DNA from: Falsirhodobacter flavus
Lineage (GTDB): Bacteria > Pseudomonadota > Alphaproteobacteria > Rhodobacterales > Rhodobacteraceae
DNA length: 64,000 nucleotides
NCBI GenBank assembly: GCA_029846755.1
Contig: JARWBI010000001.1
Span: forward strand, 62,001-126,000
Reading direction: 5' to 3'
Shown one piece after another: positions 27,272-36,698 of this stretch (positions are counted from its first letter, which is position 1; every line of letters starts with the position of its first letter). A program made the position numbers and the translations under genes. The notes under the pieces are model-generated. The model was not told where the DNA came from, made no database searches, and saw nothing but the letters and a program-made list of their open reading frames with translations.

Positions 27272-28314
27272 CAGACCTGACGCGAGCGGATCATGCCGAC
27301 GATATCCTTCACATCTTCAAGGATCGGGCGGGCGATGGCGTCGGCACGCTCGGCCCCGCGGCCGAGGATCGCGTCGATCTCATCCGGCTCGGCCATCAGG
27401 CGGTTCATCTCGGCCGTGATCGGTCCCAGCTTTTCCACCGCAAGATCGGCCAGCGCGGGCTTGAACGTGCCGAACTGCGCGCCCGCATATTGTGCCATGA
27501 CCTGCGCCGGAGTGATGTCCGCCAGCGCGGCATAGATGTTCACGAGGTTCTTGGCATCCGCGCGGCCCTCCAGCCCCTCGACCGTTTCGGGCAGGGGTTC
27601 GGGATCGGTCTTGGCCTTGCGGATCTTTTTCGCGATCGTGTCGGCATCGTCGGTCAGGTTGATGCGGCTGGCGTCCGAGGGATCGGATTTCGACATCTTC
27701 TTCGTGCCGTCGCGCAGGGACATCACGCGCGTCGCGGCGCCTTCGATCAGCGGCTCCGGCACGGGGAAGAACTTCACCCCGTAATCGTGGTTGAACTTGT
27801 TCGCGATGTCGCGCGTCAGCTCCAGGTGCTGCTTCTGATCCTCGCCCACCGGGACATGCGTGGTCTTGTAGGACAGAATGTCGGCGGCCATCAGCGATGG
27901 ATAGGCAAGCAGGCCCAGCGAGGAGTTTTCGCTGTTCGCGCCCGCCTTGTCCTTGAACTGGGTCATCCGATACATCCAGCCGATCCGCGCGGTGCAGTTC
28001 AGCACCCACGCCAATTCGGCATGGGCGGACACCTGCGACTGGTTGAACAGCACCGACCGTTTCGGGTCGATCCCCGATGCGATGAAGGCGGCGGCAATCT
28101 CGCGCGTCTGCTGGCGCAGCTTGGCAGGCTCCTGCCAGACGGTGATCGCGTGCAGGTCGACCACGCAATACAGCGTCTCGATCCCCTCGTTCTGCTTTTG
28201 GGCAAAGCGTTTCAGCGCACCGAGGTAGTTGCCAAGCGTAAGGCTTCCCGAGGGTTGGATGCCCGAGAAGACGCGCGTGGGAAAGACCTGAGGCGTTTGG
28301 ACCGGCTCGGTCAT
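27271..28314 (-). CDS. trpS: Tryptophanyl-tRNA synthetase
   Basis: Charges tRNA-Trp. The 347-residue class I synthetase has the HIGH-equivalent [14 protein letters not shown] (21-34) and KMSKS at 206-210, with SDPSDASRI downstream. The ATG at 28314 is preceded by GGAGAA at 5-6 nt; a second ATG at 28326 overlaps that ribosome site and is unlikely. Divergent from the rhomboid-like gene. Confidence 0.96.
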   Translation of the reverse strand: MTEPVQTPQVFPTRVFSGIQPSGSLTLGNYLGALKRFAQKQNEGIETLYCVVDLHAITVWQEPAKLRQQTREIAAAFIASGIDPKRSVLFNQSQVSAHAELAWVLNCTARIGWMYRMTQFKDKAGANSENSSLGLLAYPSLMAADILSYKTTHVPVGEDQKQHLELTRDIANKFNHDYGVKFFPVPEPLIEGAATRVMSLRDGTKKMSKSDPSDASRINLTDDADTIAKKIRKAKTDPEPLPETVEGLEGRADAKNLVNIYAALADITPAQVMAQYAGAQFGTFKPALADLAVEKLGPITAEMNRLMAEPDEIDAILGRGAERADAIARPILEDVKDIVGMIRSRQV

Positions 28315-28387
28315 GATGTTCTCCATCTGGAAAGTTTCAGGCTTTCGGCTTAACGCTGGCGGCAAGCCCGAAGCAAGAGGAACCCGC

Positions 28388-29059
28388 ATGAAAGAAGCCC
28401 CGATCAACCCGCTTCCGCTTGTCGTCTGGGCGCTGGCCCTGCCGATGATCGCGATGGAACTGGTCATGTCGCTGGGGGCGACGGGCCTGACCTCGGACCC
28501 TGCCGCGATCGGCTGGCGGCTTTCGGCGGTGGAAGGCTTCGGCTTTTTCCCCGGCATTCTGCGGGCGATGGTCGAACAGAACGTCTGGCCGTGGCAGCAT
28601 GTGATCCGTCTTGTGACCTATCCGTTCATCCACGGGTCCATCACCCACGCGCTGTTCGCGGTCGTGATCCTGCTGGCCCTGGGCAAGATGGTGGCCGAGG
28701 CGTTTCGGGCATGGGCCGTGCTGGCGGTGTTCTTTTCATCGGCCATCGTCGGGGCCTGCGTCTATACCCTGATCCCGTGGGCCGAGCAGCCGATCTTCGG
28801 GGCCTATCCGCCGGTCTATGGCCTGATCGGGGCGTTCACTTTCCTTTTGTGGGTGAAGCTGGCGGGCAGCGGCGCGCAATATCGCGCGTTCTCGCTGATC
28901 GGGCTGCTTCTGGGCGTGCAGCTTCTGTTCGGGGCACTGTTCGGCGGGACACTCGAATGGGTCGCGGACCTTGCGGGGTTCGCGACCGGGTTCCTGATGT
29001 CCTTCGTCGTCAGCCCCGGCGGGGCGTCGCGCGTGATGGAAAAGATCCGTCAGCGCTGA
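28388..29059 (+). CDS. Rhomboid-fold protein without catalytic residues
   Basis: A 223-residue polytopic protein with six hydrophobic helices of rhomboid layout. The serine motif (GxSG in active enzymes) reads [12 protein letters not shown] at 138-149, with Tyr140 at the serine position. The histidine motif (AHxxG) reads ADLAGFATG, with Asp194 in place of His. His87 of the helix-2 motif remains but the oxyanion Asn is Ala91. So it is a predicted pseudoprotease that may bind or retain membrane clients, as iRhoms and derlins do. Its 3' end overlaps the convergent murJ by 10 bp. Confidence 0.8.
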   Translation: MKEAPINPLPLVVWALALPMIAMELVMSLGATGLTSDPAAIGWRLSAVEGFGFFPGILRAMVEQNVWPWQHVIRLVTYPFIHGSITHALFAVVILLALGKMVAEAFRAWAVLAVFFSSAIVGACVYTLIPWAEQPIFGAYPPVYGLIGAFTFLLWVKLAGSGAQYRAFSLIGLLLGVQLLFGALFGGTLEWVADLAGFATGFLMSFVVSPGGASRVMEKIRQR

Positions 29060-30576
29060 CGCCGCAGCGCGGTCTTCAGGTCCGAAGGCCGCAGCGCACC
29101 CAAGACATAGGCACTGCCGAAATAGCTGGCGATGCCAAGCGCGACCAGCCCCGCCAGCGCGGCATAGCGCAGACCGCCCGTGGTCAGCGCATCCGCCAGC
29201 AGCCATGACGCCCCCCACAGCACCGCCCCCATGAAGGCCGAGGCCGCGACGATCCGCGGCAGTCTTGCGCGCAGCCGGTCGTCGATGCGGACCGCCTCGC
29301 CCATGCTGCGCGCGCCCCACCAAAGCTGGGCCACCATGACCCAGCCCGAGACCGTGGTGGCCAGCGCTGCCGCCAGAAACCCGATCACCGGCATCATCAG
29401 CACCGCAAAGGCGACGTTCACCACCATCGACCAGACGGCGAAGCGAAACGGGCTGCGCGTATCCTCGCGTGCGTAATACAGCGGCTGGAACAGCTTGTGC
29501 AGCACGAAGGCCGGAAGGCCGATGCCATAGGCCCCAAGCGCCAGCGCGGTGTTGAAACTGTCATGCGCGTCGAACTGCCCGCGTTCATACAGCACCTGCG
29601 TCAGCGGCAGCGCGATCACCACCAGCGCCACGGCGGCGGGCAGGGTCAAGAGCAGCGCGAACTCCATCCCGCGGTTGAAGCTGTGGCGGCCGCCGTCTGT
29701 ATCGCCCGCCCGCAGGCGGCGCGAAAGCTCGGGCAGCAGGACGGTGCCGATGGCGATGCCCACGACGCCCAAGGGCAGTTGATAGAGACGGTCGGCATAG
29801 GACAGCCAGCCGACCGCGCCTTCGGTGAAGGACGCGACCTGACGCCCGACCAGCAGGTTGATCTGCACGACGCCGCCCGCCAGAACCGCCGGCCCCGCGA
29901 TGACGATCAGGCGGCGCAGGTCAGGCGTCAGGCGCGGCAGCCCCGGCAGGAACGTGTATCCCATCCGCCGCGCCGCCCACCATGTGAACGCAAATTGCGC
30001 CACCCCTGTCACCGGCACGGTCCATGCCAGCGTCATCCCCATGTCCCAGCCCTGCCAATCGGCCAGCAGCATCGCGATGATGAAGATGATGTTCATCAGC
30101 ACCGGCACCAGCGACGCCTCGGTGAACGAGCCATGCGCGTTCAGAACGCCCGACATCAGCGCGACAAGCGAGATGAACAGGATATAGACGAACCCGATCT
30201 GCCCGTATTCCACCGCCAGCCCGAAGCGTTCGTCCCCCACGAAGCCCGAGGCCATCGCCCAGACCAGCCAGGGCATCGCCAGCGTGCCGATCAGCGTCAC
30301 CAGCAGCAGGATCGACCCCAGCCCGTTGAAAGCGTCGCGGGCGAAGCCGTGCGGGTCCTCGCGCCCCTCGACCTTTTTCGCGAACATGGGCACGAAGGCC
30401 ATGTTGAACGCGCCCTCGGCAAAGAAACGGCGGAACATGTTGGGCAGCGAGAAGGCGACAAGGAACGCCTCGGCAGTCGGCCCCGCGCCCAGGTAGGCCG
30501 CCATCATCACATCCCGGGTGAACCCCGCCAGCCGCGAGCCGAAGGTCCAGCCCCCGACCGTCAGAAAACCGCGCAT
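29050..30576 (-). CDS. murJ: Lipid II flippase MurJ
   Basis: A 508-residue MVF-family membrane protein with about 14 helices, flipping the peptidoglycan precursor lipid II to the periplasmic face. Family marks: GSRLAGFTRDVMMAAYLGAG at the start, FRRFFAEGAFNMAFVPMF, and YADRLYQLPLGVVGIAIGTVLLPELSR in the middle. The ATG at 30576 lies 5 nt after the glnD stop; a TTG at 30585 would overlap glnD. glnD-murJ adjacency is common in alphaproteobacteria. Confidence 0.94.
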   Translation of the reverse strand: MRGFLTVGGWTFGSRLAGFTRDVMMAAYLGAGPTAEAFLVAFSLPNMFRRFFAEGAFNMAFVPMFAKKVEGREDPHGFARDAFNGLGSILLLVTLIGTLAMPWLVWAMASGFVGDERFGLAVEYGQIGFVYILFISLVALMSGVLNAHGSFTEASLVPVLMNIIFIIAMLLADWQGWDMGMTLAWTVPVTGVAQFAFTWWAARRMGYTFLPGLPRLTPDLRRLIVIAGPAVLAGGVVQINLLVGRQVASFTEGAVGWLSYADRLYQLPLGVVGIAIGTVLLPELSRRLRAGDTDGGRHSFNRGMEFALLLTLPAAVALVVIALPLTQVLYERGQFDAHDSFNTALALGAYGIGLPAFVLHKLFQPLYYAREDTRSPFRFAVWSMVVNVAFAVLMMPVIGFLAAALATTVSGWVMVAQLWWGARSMGEAVRIDDRLRARLPRIVAASAFMGAVLWGASWLLADALTTGGLRYAALAGLVALGIASYFGSAYVLGALRPSDLKTALRRQR

Positions 30577-30581
30577 GAGTT

Positions 30582-33362
30582 TCAAACGGCAGCCCTCGCC
30601 GCGCCTTCGGAGATTGCCTGGCGCAGCTTCTTCTCAAGGCTCTCCTGCCTCGATTTCGTGTGAAGTTTCAAACCGAACATGTCTTTCACATAGAAGGTAT
30701 CGACCACCTGCGCGCCATAGGTCGCGATGACGGCGGATGCGATATAGATGTTGTCGGCCGCCAGCGTCCGCGTCAGGTCATACAGAAGGCCCGGACGGTC
30801 GCGGGTGTCCACCTCGATGATCGTATAGATTTCGGAGCCTTCGTTGTCGAAGGCGATATGGGTGGGGAAGCGGAAGGCGCTTTGGCGCTTGGGCAGCTTG
30901 TCGCGATCCTTCAGCGCCTCGCGTGCGACGACCTCGCCCTTCAGGGTCTTGTCGATCATCTGGCTGAGGCGGGGCAGGCGGCTCGCCTCATAGGCTGCGC
31001 CGTCGGCGTCCTGTATCCAGAACACCGCGGTGGCATAGCCGTCTTTGGATGTATAGGTTCGCGCATCCACCACGTTCGCCCCGACCAACGCCAAGGCCCC
31101 TGCAAGGCGAGAGAAGATGCCCGGGTGGTCGGCCAGCGCGAAACAGGCGCGAGTGGCATCGCGATCCGGCTCGGGCGACAGGTCGATCCGGATTTCGTCA
31201 TCGCCAAGCCCGCGCAGAAGGCCAGCGAAGACCACATGGGTCGCGGTCGGCAGGCCCTGCCAATAGGTCGGGTAATGACGTGCCATCTCGGCCCGCAGGT
31301 CCTTGGCGTCCCAGCCCGCCAGCGCCTCGCGCAGAGCGCGGCGGCCCTCGCCCTCGCGGTGTTCGCGGTTCAGCGTCTCCAGCCCTTCCTCCAGCGCGGT
31401 GCGGGTGTCGCGGTAAAGCTGGCGCAGAAGCTGGGCCTTCCAGTTGTTCCATGTGCCCGGCCCCACCCCGCGGATGTCGCAGACCGTCAGCACCGTCAGC
31501 AGGTCCAGCCGCCGCCGCGACTTCACCGCCTTGGCAAAATCGCGCACCGTGCGGGGGTCGGAGATGTCACGCTTCTGCGCGACGTCGGACATGACCAGAT
31601 GGTTGCGGACCAGCCATTCGACCGTCTCTGCTTCCTCGGGGGTCAGGCCAAGGCGCGGGGCGACGCGGCGAGCGATGCGGGCGCCGACGATGGAATGATC
31701 CTCGGGGCGGCCCTTGCCGATGTCATGCAGCAGAAGCGCGATATACAGAACGCGGCGGTTCACCCCTTCGGTCAGGATGGCGCTGGCGATGGGCAGATCG
31801 TCGGCCAGCTCCCCGCGCTCGATCTCGGCCAAGGTCGAGATCGTCTGGATCGTGTGTTCGTCCACGGTGTAGTGGTGATAGACGTTGAACTGCATCATCG
31901 CCACGATCCGTTCGAAATCGGGGATGAAGGCGCCCAGCACGCCCACCTCGTTCATGTGGCGCAGCGCGCGTTCGGGGTTGCCGTGTTTCAACAGCGTATC
32001 GAGGAAGATGCGGTTCGCCTCGCGGTCGGTCTGCATCTCGTCGTCGATCCGGTCGAGGTTCAGCGCCACAAGCCGCATCGCGTCGGGGTGGATCAGGTAT
32101 CCCGTCCGCAGCGATTCCTCGAAGATCCGCAGCAGGTTCAGCTTGTCGGCCAGAAAGGCGTCCGCATCCACGACCGAGATGCGCCCCTGCACCGGCCGGT
32201 ATTCCGGGCGCAGCTTGCGGCGGCGCGGAAGCGAGAACAGCGGCTCGCGTTTCGCGTGGCGGGCTTCGAGCTCGGCCAGGAAGATGCGCGTCAGCTCGCC
32301 CACCTTGGTGGCGTGGCGGAAATAGTCCTGCATGAACAGTTCGACCGCACGGCGTCCCGCCCGGTCGGTATATCCGAGGCGGGCTGCCACCTCGACCTGC
32401 ATGTCGAAGGTCAACTGATCGGCGGCGCGGCGGGCGATGTAATGCAGATGGCAGCGCACGCACCACAGGAAATCCTCGGCCCGGCGGAAGGTCTCGTATT
32501 CCTCCTGCTCCAGCAGCCCTGCGGCCACGAGGCCTTGTGCGCGGGGAACGCGATGCAGGTATTTGCCGATCCAATACAGGGTTTGCAGATCGCGCAGCCC
32601 GCCTTTGCCCTCTTTCACGTTCGGCTCCAGCACATAGCGCTGGTTGCCCTGTCGCTTGTGGCGGGTCGCGCGTTCGACCAGCTTCGCCTCGATGAACTCC
32701 GGGCCGGATTTGCGGAACAGATCATGCCAGAGCCGGTCGTCCAGCTCCAACGCCAGCGCCTTGTCTCCGGTCAGGAACCGCTGTTCCAGCAGCGCGGTGC
32801 GGATGGTGATATCCTCGCGACCAAGGCGGAGGCAATCCTTGATCGACCGGGTGGAATGGCCGACCTTCAGCTTCAGATCCCACAGGATGTAAAGCATCGC
32901 CTCGATCGCGGCCGCAGGCCCGTCCGCCGCGCCCGACGGGACGAGGAACAGCAGGTCCACGTCCGAATGGGGCGCCATCTCGGCCCGGCCATAGCCGCCG
33001 ACGGCGATGACCGCCATGCGCGCGGCGGTGGGATGAAGATGCGTCACCGCCACGTCGAACGCGGTCATCACAAGCGCATCGACCAGCAGCGACTGGCTGG
33101 TGATGAGCGCACGGGCGGCGCGGGGCGTTTCAAGGAACGCCTCGGCCAGCCGCTGTTCGCCGCCGGTCCGGGCGGCGGCCAGGTGGCGCACGGCGATGTC
33201 GCGGATTGCGCGGGCGTCGGTCGCGCCCTCGGCCCGGATCGCATCGGTGATGGCGGCTGTCAGAGCCCCCGCCTGAGCGATCCGTTCGGGCGGGAGGATG
33301 GGATGTTCGTGCGTGGTCGGCTCAGAAGCCGGCACCGCCGAAGCTGCGCGGAGCAGGGTCAA
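30582..33362 (-). CDS. glnD: Bifunctional [protein PII] uridylyltransferase/uridylyl-removing enzyme
   Basis: Nitrogen sensor that uridylylates PII when glutamine is low and removes UMP when it is high. Domains in order: nucleotidyltransferase with GGYGRAEMAPHSDVDLL (about 120-136), an HD phosphohydrolase with LLHDIGKGRPEDHS (about 540), and two C-terminal ACT domains (about 735-800 and 845-915) that sense glutamine. The start is uncertain: TTG at 33362 has AGGTGA upstream, GTG at 33335 has no good site. Either overlaps the LpoA-like gene, by 41 or 14 nt. Confidence 0.93.
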   Translation of the reverse strand: MTLLRAASAVPASEPTTHEHPILPPERIAQAGALTAAITDAIRAEGATDARAIRDIAVRHLAAARTGGEQRLAEAFLETPRAARALITSQSLLVDALVMTAFDVAVTHLHPTAARMAVIAVGGYGRAEMAPHSDVDLLFLVPSGAADGPAAAIEAMLYILWDLKLKVGHSTRSIKDCLRLGREDITIRTALLEQRFLTGDKALALELDDRLWHDLFRKSGPEFIEAKLVERATRHKRQGNQRYVLEPNVKEGKGGLRDLQTLYWIGKYLHRVPRAQGLVAAGLLEQEEYETFRRAEDFLWCVRCHLHYIARRAADQLTFDMQVEVAARLGYTDRAGRRAVELFMQDYFRHATKVGELTRIFLAELEARHAKREPLFSLPRRRKLRPEYRPVQGRISVVDADAFLADKLNLLRIFEESLRTGYLIHPDAMRLVALNLDRIDDEMQTDREANRIFLDTLLKHGNPERALRHMNEVGVLGAFIPDFERIVAMMQFNVYHHYTVDEHTIQTISTLAEIERGELADDLPIASAILTEGVNRRVLYIALLLHDIGKGRPEDHSIVGARIARRVAPRLGLTPEEAETVEWLVRNHLVMSDVAQKRDISDPRTVRDFAKAVKSRRRLDLLTVLTVCDIRGVGPGTWNNWKAQLLRQLYRDTRTALEEGLETLNREHREGEGRRALREALAGWDAKDLRAEMARHYPTYWQGLPTATHVVFAGLLRGLGDDEIRIDLSPEPDRDATRACFALADHPGIFSRLAGALALVGANVVDARTYTSKDGYATAVFWIQDADGAAYEASRLPRLSQMIDKTLKGEVVAREALKDRDKLPKRQSAFRFPTHIAFDNEGSEIYTIIEVDTRDRPGLLYDLTRTLAADNIYIASAVIATYGAQVVDTFYVKDMFGLKLHTKSRQESLEKKLRQAISEGAARAAV

Positions 33363-34485
33363 TCACGGTCACCTGGTTGTTGGTAATCTGCGCGACGGCA
33401 AGGCCGCGTTCGTTGCTGCCGTCGCGCAGCAGACGGAAGACGCCGCCGACGCCGGCAAAGCCCGACCCTTGGGTCAGCGCCTGCGCGGTGGGCGCGTCGC
33501 CGCGTTTGGCCAGCGCGCCGATGGCCGCGATCCCGTCATAGGCAAGGCCCGAGATCGGGTGCGGCGCGACGCCATAGGCGCCCTGATAGCGCGACACATA
33601 CTGGCCATAAAGGCCGGGATCGGGCTGTGCGAACCAGCCGCCCTGCACGCCCGGAAGCGACAGCGTGGCAGCCGGGATGTCCCAGCGGGTCAAGCCGATG
33701 AAACGTTCGTTGCTCAGGCCGTTTTCGCGCAGAAGCTGGCTGACCAGCGGCAAAGCGCCGTCCGACCCGGCGGTCAGAAAGACGGCGTTCGCCCCGGCAT
33801 CACGCGTGGCCTGCGCGATGCGCGGCGCAGCTTGAGTGATTCCGTTCTGCGAGAATTCGTAGCCCTGCGCTCCGGCGACCGTTCCGCCCGCCTGACGCAC
33901 GCCCGCCTCGATCGCGGCGCGGCCGGTGTTCCCGGCGGCGTTCTGGTCATAGACGACCATGATCTGCCCGGCATTGTTGCGCACCGCATATTGCGCCAGC
34001 CGCGAGGCGGTGTTGCGGAAGGTCTGGCCCAGCACGAAGACGTTGCCGCCCGCGATGTCGGTGTTGTTGGAGAAGGACAGCACGTTCACCCCGCGCTGCG
34101 CCACGGCGACGCCCGCCGCATTCGCCTCGGCGGCGAAGACGGGGCCGAGGATGACCTGCGCGCCCTCGTCCACGGCGCGGGCGGCTTCGACGGCGGCGCG
34201 GGACGGCTGGCCCGCGGTGCGATAGACGCGCAGGTCGATGGCACCGGGGCCAAGGTCGGCAATCGCCAGACGGGCCGCGTTTTCAAGGCTTCGTGCCAGC
34301 GCCTCGTCATTGGCCTGACCGGATCCTGCGGGCACCAGAAGCGCCACGGGAACCGGGCCGCCGCGCGATGCGCCGGGGCCGGTGCCGGACAGTGCCACAG
34401 GCTCGCACGCCGCAAGGGCAAGGGCGGAAAGGGCGATGACTGTGCGGCCCAGCGACTTGCGGGCCAACCTGAAAACGGACAACAT
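33322..34485 (-). CDS. LpoA-like penicillin-binding protein activator lipoprotein
   Basis: A 387-residue lipoprotein: signal with lipobox LAAC and acylated Cys27, then a periplasmic-binding-protein type I fold (VALLVPAGSGQANDEALARSLENAARLAI, about 48 onward), as in the C-terminal domain of LpoA. LpoA activates PBP1a from the outer membrane; amino-acid-binding receptors share the fold, so the role is probable only. ATG at 34485 chosen because GAGGAA lies 9 nt upstream; the ATG at 34500 has a ribosome site too close. Overlaps glnD; divergent from rsmI. Confidence 0.8.
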   Translation of the reverse strand: MLSVFRLARKSLGRTVIALSALALAACEPVALSGTGPGASRGGPVPVALLVPAGSGQANDEALARSLENAARLAIADLGPGAIDLRVYRTAGQPSRAAVEAARAVDEGAQVILGPVFAAEANAAGVAVAQRGVNVLSFSNNTDIAGGNVFVLGQTFRNTASRLAQYAVRNNAGQIMVVYDQNAAGNTGRAAIEAGVRQAGGTVAGAQGYEFSQNGITQAAPRIAQATRDAGANAVFLTAGSDGALPLVSQLLRENGLSNERFIGLTRWDIPAATLSLPGVQGGWFAQPDPGLYGQYVSRYQGAYGVAPHPISGLAYDGIAAIGALAKRGDAPTAQALTQGSGFAGVGGVFRLLRDGSNERGLAVAQITNNQVTVIDPAPRSFGGAGF

Positions 34486-34572
34486 ACGGAGATTCCTCAT
34501 CCCTTGGGGCGCAGCAGACTGCTCGAACCTATGCCGATCACGGGGTGTTGGCAACTTTTTGAAGGATGACCG

Positions 34573-35400
34573 ATGCTCGCGCCGGGACTGCACTTCGTCG
34601 CCACGCCCATCGGGGCGGCGCGCGACATCACCTTGCGGGCGCTGGATATCCTGCGCGACGCCGACGTTCTGGCCGCCGAGGACACGCGCACCTTGCGCCA
34701 CCTGATGGAGATCCACGGCATCCCGTTGGGCGGACGTCCGCTTGTCGCCTATCACGACCACAATGGCGAGTCTGCCGGCCCGCGCCTGATCGCCGCGATG
34801 AAGGACGGCAAATCCGTCGCCTATGCGTCCGAGGCAGGAACGCCGCTGGTTTCCGATCCGGGGTTCGAATTGTCGCGCGAGGCGATTGCGGCGGGGCTGA
34901 CCGTTCTGACCGCGCCGGGGCCGTCGGCGGTTCTGGCGGCGCTGACCATCGCGGGGCTGCCCAGCGATCGGTTCCTGTTCGCGGGGTTCCTGCCCAGCAC
35001 GTCATCCGCCCGCAAGAAGGCGCTGGCCGAGGTTGCGCCCATTCAGGCGACGCTGGTTTTCTACGAATCCCCCAAGCGCATCGCCGCTACCCTGCGCGAC
35101 ATGGCCGAAGTCTGGCCAGACCGCCGCGCCGCCGTCTGCCGCGAATTGACCAAGAAGTTCGAGGAAACCACGCGCGGCACCGTCGCCGAACTGGCCGAGG
35201 CTTTTGCCGACCGCAGCGTGAAGGGCGAGATCGTGCTGCTGGTGGATCGCGGAGAGCCGGAAGTCGCATCCGAGGAGGATGTCGAAGCCGCCCTGCGCCG
35301 CGCGCTGGAGACGCTGTCGGTCAAGGACGCCGCCGCCGATGTGGCGCAGCGGCTTGGCCTGCCCAAGCGCGACGTCTATCAGATGGCGCTTAAGCTGTGA
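34573..35400 (+). CDS. rsmI: 16S rRNA (cytidine-1402-2'-O)-methyltransferase
   Basis: Methylates the ribose of C1402 in the ribosomal P site using SAM. The 275-residue protein has the tetrapyrrole-methylase fold with FVATPIGAARDITLRALDIL (8-27), the LAAEDTRTLRHL segment, the glycine-rich YASEAGTPLVSDPG loop and FYESPKRIAATL. A GAAGGA site precedes the ATG. The next gene starts in the overlapping GTGA. Order rsmI-yraN-gshB is common in Proteobacteria. Confidence 0.95.
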   Translation: MLAPGLHFVATPIGAARDITLRALDILRDADVLAAEDTRTLRHLMEIHGIPLGGRPLVAYHDHNGESAGPRLIAAMKDGKSVAYASEAGTPLVSDPGFELSREAIAAGLTVLTAPGPSAVLAALTIAGLPSDRFLFAGFLPSTSSARKKALAEVAPIQATLVFYESPKRIAATLRDMAEVWPDRRAAVCRELTKKFEETTRGTVAELAEAFADRSVKGEIVLLVDRGEPEVASEEDVEAALRRALETLSVKDAAADVAQRLGLPKRDVYQMALKL

Positions 35401-35738
35401 GCCTGATGAACCACCACGCGGGGCTGGCGGCGGAAGACATCGTCGCGCGGCACTATGCGCTGCCCGTCGCCGCAAAACGCTGGAAAGGGCCGGGGGGCGA
35501 GATCGACTTGATCCTGCGCGACGGGGCAACGGTTGTTTTCGTCGAGGTGAAGAAATCCCGCAGCCATGCCGCCGCCGCGCTGCGCCTGACCCCGCGCCAG
35601 ATCGCCCGCATCCATGCCAGCGCATCCGCCTTTCTTGGCACCGAGCCGCAGGGCCAGCGCACCGATTGCCGTTTCGACGTGGCGCTGGTCGATGGGGCGG
35701 GGCGGGTGGAGGTCATTGCCAACGTCCTTGCCGCCTGA
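35397..35738 (+). CDS. YraN/UPF0102 family endonuclease-like protein
   Basis: A 113-residue protein with a restriction-endonuclease-like core: GGEIDLILRDGATVVFVEVKKS carries the E-D-E-x-K residues of the PD-(D/E)xK fold. Function of the family is not established; a role in DNA processing is presumed. The GTG at 35397 overlaps the rsmI stop by 4 nt; an ATG at 35406 is an alternative. Confidence 0.88.
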   Translation: MSLMNHHAGLAAEDIVARHYALPVAAKRWKGPGGEIDLILRDGATVVFVEVKKSRSHAAAALRLTPRQIARIHASASAFLGTEPQGQRTDCRFDVALVDGAGRVEVIANVLAA

Positions 35739-35765
35739 CACAAAAGCGCCAAAAGGAGAAGACGC

Positions 35766-36698
35766 ATGAAGGTCGCATTCCAGATGGACCCCATCGGGTC
35801 GGTCAATATCGACGGCGACAGCACCTTCCGCATCGCGCTGGAGGCGCAGGCGCGGGGACACAAGCTGTTCCACTATCACCCCCAGCATCTGGCCTATGAC
35901 GAGGGGCGCATCACCGCGCGGGGCCAGTGGATGACCCTGCGCCGCGAAAAGGGCAACCATGTCGATCACGGCCCGGACGAGGTGGTGGACCTGAGCGATT
36001 TCGACGTGGTCTGGCTGCGTCAGGACCCGCCTTTCGACATGGGCTATATCACCACGACGCATCTTCTGGACATGCTGCCGAAGTCGGTGCAAGTCGTGAA
36101 CAACCCGTTCTGGGTGCGGAACTTCCCCGAAAAGCTGCTGGTGCTGCGCTTCCCCGAACTGACGCCGCCGACGATGATCGCCCGCGATCTGGCGACCATC
36201 CGTGAATTCAAGGCCAAGCATGGCGACATCATCCTGAAGCCGCTTTACGGCAATGGCGGTGCGGGCGTGTTCCGGCTGGACCCGAACGACCGCAATTTGG
36301 CGTCGCTGCACGAGCTTTTCACCAGCATGTCGCGCGAGCCGCTGATCGTGCAGAAATACCTGCCCGCCGTGTCCAAGGGCGACAAGCGCGTGATCCTGGT
36401 CGATGGCGAGCCTATCGGCGCGATCAACCGCGTGCCGCAGGCGGGCGAGACGCGGTCGAACATGCATGTCGGCGGGCGGGCGGAAAAAATCGAGTTGACC
36501 GACCGCGACCGCGAAATCTGCCGCATCATCGGCCCGACCCTGCGTGACAACGGCCAGATCTTCGTCGGCATCGACGTGATCGGCGACTGGCTGACCGAGA
36601 TCAACGTGACCTCGCCCACCGGCCTTCAGGAGCTGGAGCGGTTCGACGGCACCAATGGCGCCGAGATCATCTGGCAGGCGATCGAAGCGAAAGCCTGA
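35766..36698 (+). CDS. gshB: Glutathione synthetase
   Basis: ATP-dependent joining of gamma-glutamylcysteine and glycine. The 310-residue ATP-grasp protein has VAFQMDPIGSVNIDGDSTF at the start, PKSVQVVNNPFWVRNFPEKLL in the middle, the ATP-binding ILKPLYGNGGAGVFRL and the C-terminal INVTSPTGLQELERFDG metal/phosphate loop. AAGGAG precedes the ATG. The last 32 bp overlap the convergent comM gene. Confidence 0.95.
   Translation: MKVAFQMDPIGSVNIDGDSTFRIALEAQARGHKLFHYHPQHLAYDEGRITARGQWMTLRREKGNHVDHGPDEVVDLSDFDVVWLRQDPPFDMGYITTTHLLDMLPKSVQVVNNPFWVRNFPEKLLVLRFPELTPPTMIARDLATIREFKAKHGDIILKPLYGNGGAGVFRLDPNDRNLASLHELFTSMSREPLIVQKYLPAVSKGDKRVILVDGEPIGAINRVPQAGETRSNMHVGGRAEKIELTDRDREICRIIGPTLRDNGQIFVGIDVIGDWLTEINVTSPTGLQELERFDGTNGAEIIWQAIEAKA

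Noticed and set aside
30660-33386. 908-codon open frame opposite glnD
   Set aside because: It is the antisense of glnD in a high-GC gene with few stop codons. It has no ribosome site or recognisable domain, while glnD shows all its motifs.
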